Positions 57,311-64,000 of a DNA stretch of 64,000 nucleotides are shown in pieces; the first letter of the stretch is position 1, and the number at the start of each line of letters is the position of its first letter. The notes under the pieces are model-generated. The model was not told where the DNA came from and did no database searches. It saw only the letters and a list, made by a program, of their open reading frames with translations. Source of the DNA: Paenibacillus pini JCM 16418. Lineage in GTDB: Bacteria > Bacillota > Bacilli > Paenibacillales > Paenibacillaceae. The translations under genes and the position numbers were made by a program. The stretch is taken from the NCBI RefSeq assembly GCF_000576305.1, contig NZ_BAVZ01000004.1, positions 62,001-126,000 of the forward strand. The letters run 5' to 3'.

Positions 57311-59095
57311 CTATTCATATAACTCTATGTTAGTTAAAGTAACGGGTATGATCATTTCAATCTCCGTAAAAATATCTTTTTCGCTCCGAATAATAAAAGC
57401 GCTTTCTTCTCCATACGTCAACTTTAATCGTTCTTTCACATTCATCATACCGATACCACCACTATGTACATCAAGTATCATACGATGATTCAGTTCTTCC
57501 AGCAAGATATTTGACATCCCGACGCCATTATCTCGAATTCGAATCATAAGTTGATTATTCAGGTACTTCATCGAGATAAGGATTTCCCCACCAGGATCTT
57601 CTTTCGGTTCTATACCATGAAATATAGCATTTTCAACTATAGGCTGTAGAATGAATTTAACGCATGGCATGGCTAATATCTCATCTTGAATATCATATTT
57701 CACATCGAAGTTGTTGTTATATCGAATCTTCTGAATGTAAACATAATCCTTCAAGTTCGATAATTCCTCTTCCACTCTTACAAAGGGACCATCATGCTTA
57801 ATCGTATTCTTCAATAATCTTCCGAGTACTTCGACAACCTCTCGTATGTTATCTGATTTTTGAATAATGGCCATCCAGCGAATCGTATTCAGCGTATTGT
57901 ACAAAAAATGTGGGTTAATCTGCGCTTGAAGCGCTTTGTACTCCGCATTTTTCTTCTTTTCTTGTTCCTCCAAATTAGAATGAAATAATTCCTGAATCCG
58001 CTTAATCATAAAATTAAAATGCTTATTCATAATTCCTACCTCATCTGGACGCTCAATATCAACCCTTACGGTTAAGTCTCCCTCCTGAACCTTCTTCATC
58101 GAATCGGTTAATTTACGTATGGGACTTACAATATGGGAGGATACAAATAACCATATGATGGAGGTTATAATGAATGAAATTAGAAATATACCTATAGTGT
58201 TCTTAAATATCTTATCGGTACCATTCTTAAGCGAAGAATAAGGGATTGTTTCAATAACACGCCAGTCATAGTTTTTGATTGGAACTTGTGCTAGAAGAAG
58301 CTGTCCCTCCTTATTGCCATTGGTAAATAGATAATCGTTATTTTGATGCTCCCTTATTTCTGCCATTCCCGGAAATGGTTCATTCATTAATTTATTCTCG
58401 GAATCAAATACAATGTGGTCCAAGTTATCTACAATGTATAATCTCCCACCTTCTGATAATTTAATGTTCTTAAGCAGTCCAGTGAAATAGGATTCTTTGA
58501 AGGTTAGATATAGCGTACCGATAAATTTATTGTTCTTATCGCCTTTAATCGCTCGTCCGAGTGCAACAACACTTTGATTTTGTACCCGATAATTGGCGAT
58601 GTTTTTATGAATGCCTAGCCACATGACTTTTCCGTTCATGCTATTAACTTCCTTGAACCACGGCTGTTCTTTGATTCGTTCGAGATCTAAACTGTTAGCA
58701 TCCTCACCATATAAAATATTTCTCCCATTATTGCCTAGGATTACTAGAGATGAGACATAGGCAAAAATATTCGTATTAATGGAATACGTTTCAAGTTCTT
58801 GATCAACACGCTTCATGTCATAATAATATTCAAGGTCATTACCATAAGAAGTCATCATCACATTTCGAATCACTGGATTTCCGTTAATGAATTTAGAAAT
58901 ATGCTCCCACTCTTCCAGTTCTTTTTCGATATTATCCCCAATAAAGCTTAGATTTGAATTAAAGGAATCACTTAATTTTTCTTCCAGTATATTGACCGAA
59001 ATACGATAAGACGTAATGCTGATGATTGTTGTTGGAAGAATCAAAACTAGTAAAAAGGAAAGAATGATTTTATTTTTAATACTTTTCTTTATCAT
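57311..59095 (-). CDS. yesM: YesM-type sensor histidine kinase
   Basis: 594 aa. Two membrane helices (IILSFLLVLILPTTIISI and IGIFLISFIITSIIWLFV) bracket an extracellular Cache-like sensor region. A HAMP domain and the His_kinase domain follow with the phosphorylated His in LQAQINPHFLYNTLNTIRW, and the ATPase N and G boxes in FILQPIVENAIFHGI and IRDNGVGM. ATG 59095 is favoured over one 33 bases upstream that has no ribosome site. Forms a two-component system with the adjacent YesN. Confidence 0.92.
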   Translation of the reverse strand: MIKKSIKNKIILSFLLVLILPTTIISITSYRISVNILEEKLSDSFNSNLSFIGDNIEKELEEWEHISKFINGNPVIRNVMMTSYGNDLEYYYDMKRVDQELETYSINTNIFAYVSSLVILGNNGRNILYGEDANSLDLERIKEQPWFKEVNSMNGKVMWLGIHKNIANYRVQNQSVVALGRAIKGDKNNKFIGTLYLTFKESYFTGLLKNIKLSEGGRLYIVDNLDHIVFDSENKLMNEPFPGMAEIREHQNNDYLFTNGNKEGQLLLAQVPIKNYDWRVIETIPYSSLKNGTDKIFKNTIGIFLISFIITSIIWLFVSSHIVSPIRKLTDSMKKVQEGDLTVRVDIERPDEVGIMNKHFNFMIKRIQELFHSNLEEQEKKKNAEYKALQAQINPHFLYNTLNTIRWMAIIQKSDNIREVVEVLGRLLKNTIKHDGPFVRVEEELSNLKDYVYIQKIRYNNNFDVKYDIQDEILAMPCVKFILQPIVENAIFHGIEPKEDPGGEILISMKYLNNQLMIRIRDNGVGMSNILLEELNHRMILDVHSGGIGMMNVKERLKLTYGEESAFIIRSEKDIFTEIEMIIPVTLTNIELYE

Positions 59096-59257
59096 GTGAG
59101 CACAAACCTTCTGTTTGATATTCTGCATTTCTAAGGGCTTTCAACTCTTATATTTATCAACCCTCCACATTTTCCCTGTATACTACCATCCTGATAAAAA
59201 TTAGACAATGAGTGATTTACAATATGTATGCAGCAGCGTGCATCAATCCAAAACAAA

Positions 59258-59297
59258 AAGAAGCTGCCTTCCCTCATTTTTGGGAATACAGCTTCTT
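59258..59297 (-). terminator. Terminator of the ferritin gene
   Basis: AAGAAGCTG (59258-59266) with AGCTTCTT (59290-59297) and inner TTCCC/GGGAA pairs; the minus strand has a short T run (CTTTTTGTTTT). Confidence 0.75.
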
Positions 59298-59310
59298 CTT
59301 TGCACACATT

Positions 59311-59823
59311 CTAGGCTTCGTCTGCCGGTGGCGTAAATGTGCGTTTAGCCAGCTCGGAGTCTAGCATATAAAAAGCATTGCTGTCATTATCGATGCGACG
59401 CAGCTTCTGAATGATACTGTCGAAGGTTGCTTCTTCCTCCACTTGCTCATCAATAAACCACTTGAGGAAGTTAATCGTCGCATGCTCACGCTCATCCCAA
59501 GCGATATCGGACAACTCATAGATTCGTTTTGTTACTGTTTTCTCATGTTCGAATGAAAGTTCAAATGCATCAAGCAACGAGCTGTATTCATTCTGAGGAT
59601 TTTCCATACCCGTTACAATGGCGCGTTTCCCCAAAGTATTTATAAAGTGAAAAATTTTCATTCCATGGAATTTCTCTTCTTCCGATTGCATGATGAAGAA
59701 ATTAGCAAATCCATCAAAGCTTTCAGATGAACAATAGGCAGCCATGGCCAAGTAAACCTGAGAAGAATAAAATTCATAATTCATTTGATCATTTAACTTC
59801 ACAAGTAGTTTTTCACTTAACAT
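59311..59823 (-). CDS. ftnA: Ferritin (iron storage)
   Basis: 170 aa bacterial non-haem ferritin. Ferroxidase residues are visible in MNYEFYSSQVYLAMAAYC and FIMQSEEEKFHGMKIFHF (Glu-Glu-x-x-His), and in AIVTGMENPQNEYSSLL and FIDEQVEEEATFDSIIQ. ATG 59823 has GGGAGAG 8 bases upstream; a GTG nine bases earlier is less likely. Stores iron as ferric mineral in a 24-mer in the cytoplasm. Confidence 0.95.
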   Translation of the reverse strand: MLSEKLLVKLNDQMNYEFYSSQVYLAMAAYCSSESFDGFANFFIMQSEEEKFHGMKIFHFINTLGKRAIVTGMENPQNEYSSLLDAFELSFEHEKTVTKRIYELSDIAWDEREHATINFLKWFIDEQVEEEATFDSIIQKLRRIDNDSNAFYMLDSELAKRTFTPPADEA

Positions 59824-59961
59824 CCGGATCACTCTCCCTTAATTGCTTTTCTAGATGAAAGATAAGCCTGCACCATCTGGCTTCCTTCTATAGTTAGTAT
59901 GTTGGAAATAAGCGGAAATGTAAAGGATTCGCTAAGTTTAATGTCTCAAATGTTACCTATG

Positions 59962-59990
59962 AAAAAGCCGCCAACACTCTTGTCAGCGAC
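59962..59990 (-). terminator. Probable terminator of the Tm-1-like operon
   Basis: A hairpin of ten pairs with wobbles (GCCGCCAACA with TGTCAGCGAC around CTCT), followed on the minus strand by CTTTTTCATA; 22 bases after the operon's last stop at 60012. Confidence 0.6.
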
Positions 59991-60011
59991 TTTACTCATT
60001 ACATATTCACT

Positions 60012-60842
60012 TTATTTTGTTATTGATTTAAAAGAAACCGTCTGCTCTGTAATCCCCTTCTCCGCTGCGAAACGCTCAATACTAGATGCACCAAAGAATC
60101 CATCAATTCCTTCGGTTTTTTCAATTACATATTTCGCATCTTCTGGCTCTGCAATCGGTCCACCATGACAAATGACCATAATATCTGGATTCACTTTTTT
60201 ACCAGCGATAATAATCTCTTCAATTTTTTTCACACAATCATCTAATGTGAGTGCCGTTTTAGCTCCAATTGTACCTTTTGTCGTTAACCCCATATGTGCT
60301 ACGAGGATATCTGCTCCTGCCTCAGCCATTGCTTTGGCCTGCTCAGCATCAAAAACATAGGGTGTGGTGAGCATGTCTAATTCATGAGCTGTTCTAATCA
60401 TCTCCACTTCTAAATTATAGCCCATGCCTGTCTCTTCTAGATTTTGTCTGAATACGCCGTCAATCAAGCCCACAGTGGGAAAATTCTGCACTCCATTAAA
60501 TCCCTGTTCCTTCAACTGCTTCAGGTATACCTCCATCACTCGAAAAGGATCTGTTCCACATACGCCTGCTAATACGGGTGTATGTTTAACAACGGGTAAT
60601 ACTTCAGAACCCATTTCGACCACAATTTGATTGGCATCACCATAAGATAATAGGCCTGCTAGTGATCCACGACCCGCCATTCGATATCTTCCCGAATTGT
60701 AAACGATGAGCATATCTGCTCCGCCCGCTTCACTGCTCTTGGCCGTAATCCCTGTACCTGCTCCTACGCCTAGAAGAATCTTTCCACCTTTAACTTCTTC
60801 CTTAAACTTTGCAACAATTTCTTCTCTACTATTCTTATTCAT
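60012..60842 (-). CDS. Phosphoenolpyruvate hydrolase family TIM-barrel protein (PF09370), Tm-1 C-terminal-half homologue
   Basis: 276 aa TIM-barrel protein of the PEP_hydrolase family. Conserved blocks: [69 protein letters not shown] and [11 protein letters not shown] with GASSIERF at the end. It has the same fold and domain as the C-terminal half of the plant Tm-1 resistance protein. The family name implies phosphate or PEP chemistry but no reaction is proven. ATG 60842 with GGAGGG. 15 bases downstream of the UPF0261 gene in one operon. Confidence 0.87.
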   Translation of the reverse strand: MNKNSREEIVAKFKEEVKGGKILLGVGAGTGITAKSSEAGGADMLIVYNSGRYRMAGRGSLAGLLSYGDANQIVVEMGSEVLPVVKHTPVLAGVCGTDPFRVMEVYLKQLKEQGFNGVQNFPTVGLIDGVFRQNLEETGMGYNLEVEMIRTAHELDMLTTPYVFDAEQAKAMAEAGADILVAHMGLTTKGTIGAKTALTLDDCVKKIEEIIIAGKKVNPDIMVICHGGPIAEPEDAKYVIEKTEGIDGFFGASSIERFAAEKGITEQTVSFKSITK

Positions 60843-60857
60843 ATATAGTTCCCTCCA

Positions 60858-62066
60858 TCATGTATTCATTAGGTCGATTAGCTTCTGCGCTGCTGCTTCG
60901 GCAAATTCAAGATCATTAATGGCATAATCCATTTCAATGATTTCTACAACATTTCTGTTTATGCCATTTCTCAAGGTATCAAATAACATTGCATCTTCCT
61001 CTACCCCATAGAAGGCTTCACCTTCAACATCTATACCAGATATCCCTTTAAGTGGCAGCATCAGCACGGTTTTTTCTTTAGCTAAGTTTAATTTTTCAAC
61101 GAGCTTCTTGCCAATCGCTTCGTTCTCTTCGACCGTAGTTCGCATGAGCGTTACCGTCGGATTATGCTTATAGAATGTATGACCTTTAAATTTCTCTGGG
61201 ATCGTATCATAGGGTCCAAAGTTACACATATCCAGCGCACCGACAGATACAACCTGTGGAATATGGTTTTTAGCAGCGGCCTCTAATCGATGAGGACCTG
61301 CATTCAGAACACCGCCAATAATCTCATCTGCCCACTCTGTTGTCGTAAGATCCAGAACGCCTTCAATAAATCCGGCCTCTATAAGCGCTTCCATCGATTG
61401 CCCACCAATACCCGTAGCGTGGAATACGAGTACTTCATACCCTCTTGCTTCAAGATATTTTCTCGCTATTGTGATACATGGAGTCGTTACTCCAAACATC
61501 GTGGCAGCGATCAAAGGCTTTTTATCGATTACCTTCGTATTTTCGAATGTAACCATACCTGCAATGGCAAATACCGCATTTGTGAAAATTTGAGTTGAAA
61601 TCGAGTTCAGCCCAGAAACATCCACAACGGATGGCATCATCACAATATCACTAGTGCCTACATAGGGAGCCGTATTTCCTGATGCTACAGTAGATACCAT
61701 GACTTTAGGAACGCCAATGGGCAAAGCCCTCATCCCCGGTGTGACTAACGAAGTGCCTCCTGTTCCACCAAAAGAGATCATCCCATCAAATTTACCCTGT
61801 CTATATAATTCAGGTACAAGTTTTTCCATGCCTTTGGATAAGACCTCTGTTGCTAAAGCTCTATCGTTCTTAGCGGCGAGTACCTTAATGTCCATGCCTG
61901 CGGCCTCTGCTACTTCGCTGTTTGATACATCTGGTTTAAATGTCGATTCAAATACACCTGTGTGAATTGTAAATGTACCTAATCCCAAGCTTTCGATTAA
62001 TTCTTTAACGTACCCATACTCATCACCTTTAGTGTCAAAAGTTCCTGCGATCGCGATTGTCTTCAT
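60858..62066 (-). CDS. UPF0261/Tm-1-like ATP-binding protein (PF06792)
   Basis: 402 aa. The N-terminal TIAIAGTFDTKGDEYGYVKE is the family hallmark; ISFGGTGGTSLVTPGMRALP, MVSTVASGNTAPYVGTSDIV and HATGIGGQSMEALIEAG follow. Bacterial and plant relatives (N-terminal half of Tm-1) have an ATP-binding fold; the biochemical role is unknown. ATG 62066 has GAGGAGG. The gene precedes its PF09370 partner by 15 bases and stands behind a cre-like site. The pair equals plant Tm-1 split into two proteins. Confidence 0.87.
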   Translation of the reverse strand: MKTIAIAGTFDTKGDEYGYVKELIESLGLGTFTIHTGVFESTFKPDVSNSEVAEAAGMDIKVLAAKNDRALATEVLSKGMEKLVPELYRQGKFDGMISFGGTGGTSLVTPGMRALPIGVPKVMVSTVASGNTAPYVGTSDIVMMPSVVDVSGLNSISTQIFTNAVFAIAGMVTFENTKVIDKKPLIAATMFGVTTPCITIARKYLEARGYEVLVFHATGIGGQSMEALIEAGFIEGVLDLTTTEWADEIIGGVLNAGPHRLEAAAKNHIPQVVSVGALDMCNFGPYDTIPEKFKGHTFYKHNPTVTLMRTTVEENEAIGKKLVEKLNLAKEKTVLMLPLKGISGIDVEGEAFYGVEEDAMLFDTLRNGINRNVVEIIEMDYAINDLEFAEAAAQKLIDLMNT

Positions 62067-62157
62067 TGTCCAATCCTCCTCTTACCTGTTAGGTTAAGAT
62101 GTACACATATCAAAGTAAGATTAACTATGAATCAATCATACTGCGTAGATTTTCGAA

Positions 62158-62171
62158 TGAAAACGCTTTAA
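62158..62171. promoter_or_regulatory. cre-like site upstream of the Tm-1-like operon
   Basis: TGAAAACGCTTTAA fits the cre consensus TGWAARCGYTWNCW except at position 13. It lies in the 109-base gap between the stop of the regulator gene (62176) and the UPF0261 start (62066), where CcpA could repress this operon in rich sugar. Confidence 0.55.
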
Positions 62172-62175
62172 TGTC

Positions 62176-63375
62176 TTATGTTTTTGTGTTTATGTTAGAT
62201 TTATATTGTTTTGGAGAAAAACCCTTAACTTTTTTAAACATTTTGCTAAACTGTGCATAGTCTTGGTATCCAACTAAATAGGCTAATTCGGAGAGTTGAA
62301 TCTTATCCCTGTCTAATATTTCAATAGCCCGATCCATGCGGAATCGAACAATGTATTCTTGAAAGCTACAGCCCACGCTCTTTTTAAACAGACTGCTTAA
62401 GTAACTTCTAGATACATGAGCCACCTTGGCTAAATCTGAAAATGAAATCTCATTCATGTAATTCTGCGCAATGTATTCTTTCACAAATTCAACATAGTCA
62501 TAGTGCTTCGTAACACCATCTAACATTTTAACCATCAAGTCATCTTCATCCAGCTTACCCGTTACTTTGAATGCCTTGGTAATATTCGTGATAGACTTTT
62601 CAGAAGGAATTCTCTCAAAAGACGATCCTCCAATGTACCCCATTAAGTCTTCGTTGTTACTATACATATATTGAACATCAATCGGTGTTTTTACAGGACC
62701 ACCATAAATCATTTTCACGATGCCAGGCTTTAATTCATTACAGATTTTAAATATGTTATCTGCTCTTATCTTAGCAGCTTCAAGTGAGAATACTTTCTTG
62801 GCTCCTAATAATCCGCCTTCGGTTAAGCCTAAGTGAACACATATGACATCAGCACCAGCCTCTATCATTTGCGTAGCTTGGATTTCATTAAATACAAATG
62901 CGACGGTGAACATGTCTCTGTTATGAGCTATTCTTATGGCCTCTACTTCAAGGAGATATGAATTCCCTTCATCTTCAAGCGCCTCGCTAAATTTCCCGTC
63001 AATGAGACCAACCGTCGGATAGTTATTAATACCAGAGAAGCCCCTATCTTTAATTTCAATGATGTAGTCATCCATATTCTTCGTGGGATCGCTGGCATTC
63101 AGTCCAAATATAATAGGGATATCCTTGACCAATGGAATAATCTCTCTTGATGCAAAATCCATAACCATGTCATTACTATTACAAAAAGGCAAGAAACCCG
63201 CGAGTGAGCTCCTTCCCATTTGACGAAATCTACCGGAATTCAGCATTAATATGAAATCGGCTCCACCCTGCTTAGCATACTTTGCAGTGATTCCCGTTCC
63301 CGTGGATACACCAATAATATGATTTCCCATGGCTAGCTCGGCTCTAAGATTCCCTAATATCTTCTCTCTCTCCAT
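62176..63375 (-). CDS. Hybrid regulator: PEP-hydrolase-family TIM barrel fused to an AraC DNA-binding domain
   Basis: 399 aa. Residues 1 to about 275 are a second PF09370 TIM barrel clearly related to the enzyme at 60012-60842 ([50 protein letters not shown]). The conserved Cys is Asn (GLNASDP for GVCGTDP) and the His of HGGP is Tyr (MIYGGPVK). The last 100 residues are an AraC helix-turn-helix pair (ISFSDLAKVAHVSRSYLSSL; LSELAYLVGYQDYAQFSKMF). ATG 63375 aligns with the enzyme's start; 63384 is the alternative. Probable activator of the downstream operon that senses the enzyme's substrate or product (inference). Confidence 0.85.
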   Translation of the reverse strand: MEREKILGNLRAELAMGNHIIGVSTGTGITAKYAKQGGADFILMLNSGRFRQMGRSSLAGFLPFCNSNDMVMDFASREIIPLVKDIPIIFGLNASDPTKNMDDYIIEIKDRGFSGINNYPTVGLIDGKFSEALEDEGNSYLLEVEAIRIAHNRDMFTVAFVFNEIQATQMIEAGADVICVHLGLTEGGLLGAKKVFSLEAAKIRADNIFKICNELKPGIVKMIYGGPVKTPIDVQYMYSNNEDLMGYIGGSSFERIPSEKSITNITKAFKVTGKLDEDDLMVKMLDGVTKHYDYVEFVKEYIAQNYMNEISFSDLAKVAHVSRSYLSSLFKKSVGCSFQEYIVRFRMDRAIEILDRDKIQLSELAYLVGYQDYAQFSKMFKKVKGFSPKQYKSNINTKT

Positions 63376-63455
63376 CCTTACCATTCCCCTTATCTTCGTA
63401 GCTACTTCATCTATTATCCCACAGCTTGAAGAAACATCATTAATCAATACAAAAA

Positions 63456-63485
63456 AACGAACCCCTTCAACTCTAAGGTTCGTTT
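63456..63485 (-). terminator. Terminator of the right-edge gene
   Basis: AAACGAACC (63456-63464) pairs with GGTTCGTTT (63477-63485); the minus strand ends in TTTTTTT. It lies 44 bases past the stop at 63529. Confidence 0.85.
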
Positions 63486-63528
63486 ATTAAGAATAAGTTT
63501 TCATTAAAATCAAGGCATCTAAAATATT

Positions 63529-64000
63529 CTAATCATCTAATTCTACGTTTTGAATCTGCCCATCCATATTCACTTCCCACTCAATCTCAATGCCTTGCTT
63601 AAGCCCAACTTTATCTTTATCCTCAATTGTCACATCTTTAGGAATGGTTATGGTTTGTTTTCCGCCATGTTCGACTTGGACATCAACCGTGTTACCATTT
63701 GCTTTCAGAATAATTCCTTCATATTCAATATACTTTCTGCTGATATTTCCGTTAGGATCTGTAATCGTTTTAAGCTCCCCACCATCCGTTAGCAGCTCTA
63801 CCTTTTTATGATAATCATTTTTTATGGATTCATCTTTAAGCACTTTTTCGATTTTAACACCTGCTGGAATCCCATCTTTATTTGATACCTTAGTATCAGA
63901 AGTATCGGAATTTGGGCTCGTTTGTTGCGGCGCTGATTCAGATGTTGTGCCATTCGTATTGGATTCTGAAGTTGACGGAGTTTCTGTGGAAGTATTAGAT
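63529..64000 (-). CDS. Hypothetical exported protein with Ser/Thr-rich linker, partial (runs off right edge)
   Basis: The open frame covers the last 472 bases. It reads a Ser/Thr/Asn-rich linker (STETPSTSESNTNGTTSESA), then a small beta-rich C-terminal domain (KIEKVLKDESIKNDYHKKVE; NGNTVDVQVEHGGKQTITIP; KQGIEIEWEVNMDGQIQNVE). The linker suggests a secreted or lipid-anchored protein with the domain outside the membrane; the start is off the window. No family recognised. A GTG at 63843 is internal, not the start. Confidence 0.7.
   Translation of the reverse strand, partial: SNTSTETPSTSESNTNGTTSESAPQQTSPNSDTSDTKVSNKDGIPAGVKIEKVLKDESIKNDYHKKVELLTDGGELKTITDPNGNISRKYIEYEGIILKANGNTVDVQVEHGGKQTITIPKDVTIEDKDKVGLKQGIEIEWEVNMDGQIQNVELDD

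Noticed and set aside
1..64000. CRISPR arrays, tRNA or rRNA genes, insertion sequences, prophage
   Set aside because: I looked for regularly spaced repeats, cloverleaf or rRNA-like segments, transposases and phage genes and found none.

Overview
The window reads as a chromosomal stretch of a low-GC Gram-positive bacterium, most likely Paenibacillus or a close Paenibacillaceae relative. Grounds: strong AGGAGG-type ribosome sites, Firmicutes-type catabolite (cre) boxes, a YesM/YesN two-component system with a sugar ABC importer, an S-layer homology protein, large secreted beta-helix and carbohydrate-binding proteins, a CrtO/CrtQ/AldH C30 carotenoid set and a preQ1-I riboswitch. No rRNA, tRNA, CRISPR array, prophage or insertion sequence was found.

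Layout. 1-0.9 kb: edge of an OpuCA-type osmolyte ABC ATPase. 1.1-3.7 kb: LacI regulator and a GH130 mannosyl-glucose phosphorylase. 3.8-10.6 kb: O-methyltransferase with divergent LysR gene, aminotransferase and methyltransferase, small membrane proteins, an esterase. 10.7-17.2 kb: DegV, a secreted beta-helix protein, SLH protein, Cu/Zn SOD, DinB, chitosanase. 17.2-23.4 kb: an MFS gene and the carotenoid-modifying genes. 23.4-31.6 kb: oxidoreductase, TetR/MFS efflux pair, ECF sigma factor with a membrane beta-propeller protein, L,D-transpeptidase, permease. 31.8-35.9 kb: preQ1 riboswitch, queCDEF, guanine-deaminase-like gene. 36-50 kb: two copies of a module made of a membrane-anchored PrsA/SurA-like foldase followed by a secreted beta-helix/CBM protein, each with a cre-like site upstream; between them an AraC regulator, an HD-GYP protein, an acyl-CoA synthetase and a DUF3817-MFS fusion. 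50.2-59.1 kb: YesM-YesN, sugar-binding lipoprotein, two permeases, GH42 beta-galactosidase. 59.3 kb: ferritin. 60.0-63.4 kb: a Tm-1-like operon (PEP-hydrolase-family TIM barrel and UPF0261 protein) behind a regulator that is itself a TIM barrel fused to an AraC DNA-binding domain. The right edge holds a partial secreted or lipoprotein-like gene.

Themes. Much of the window serves polysaccharide and oligosaccharide use under apparent carbon-catabolite control. The two most novel-looking items are the Tm-1-type operon with its enzyme-domain/AraC regulator, and the repeated foldase plus beta-helix module.

Caution. At least six, probably seven, genes carry what look like single-base indels (LysR, a membrane protein, DegV, two MFS transporters, a PrsA-like protein, GH42). 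In most of them the natural continuation can be read in another frame right after the break. So many in 64 kb points to residual sequencing error as much as to real decay; they are entered as frameshifted genes with the reconstructed span.
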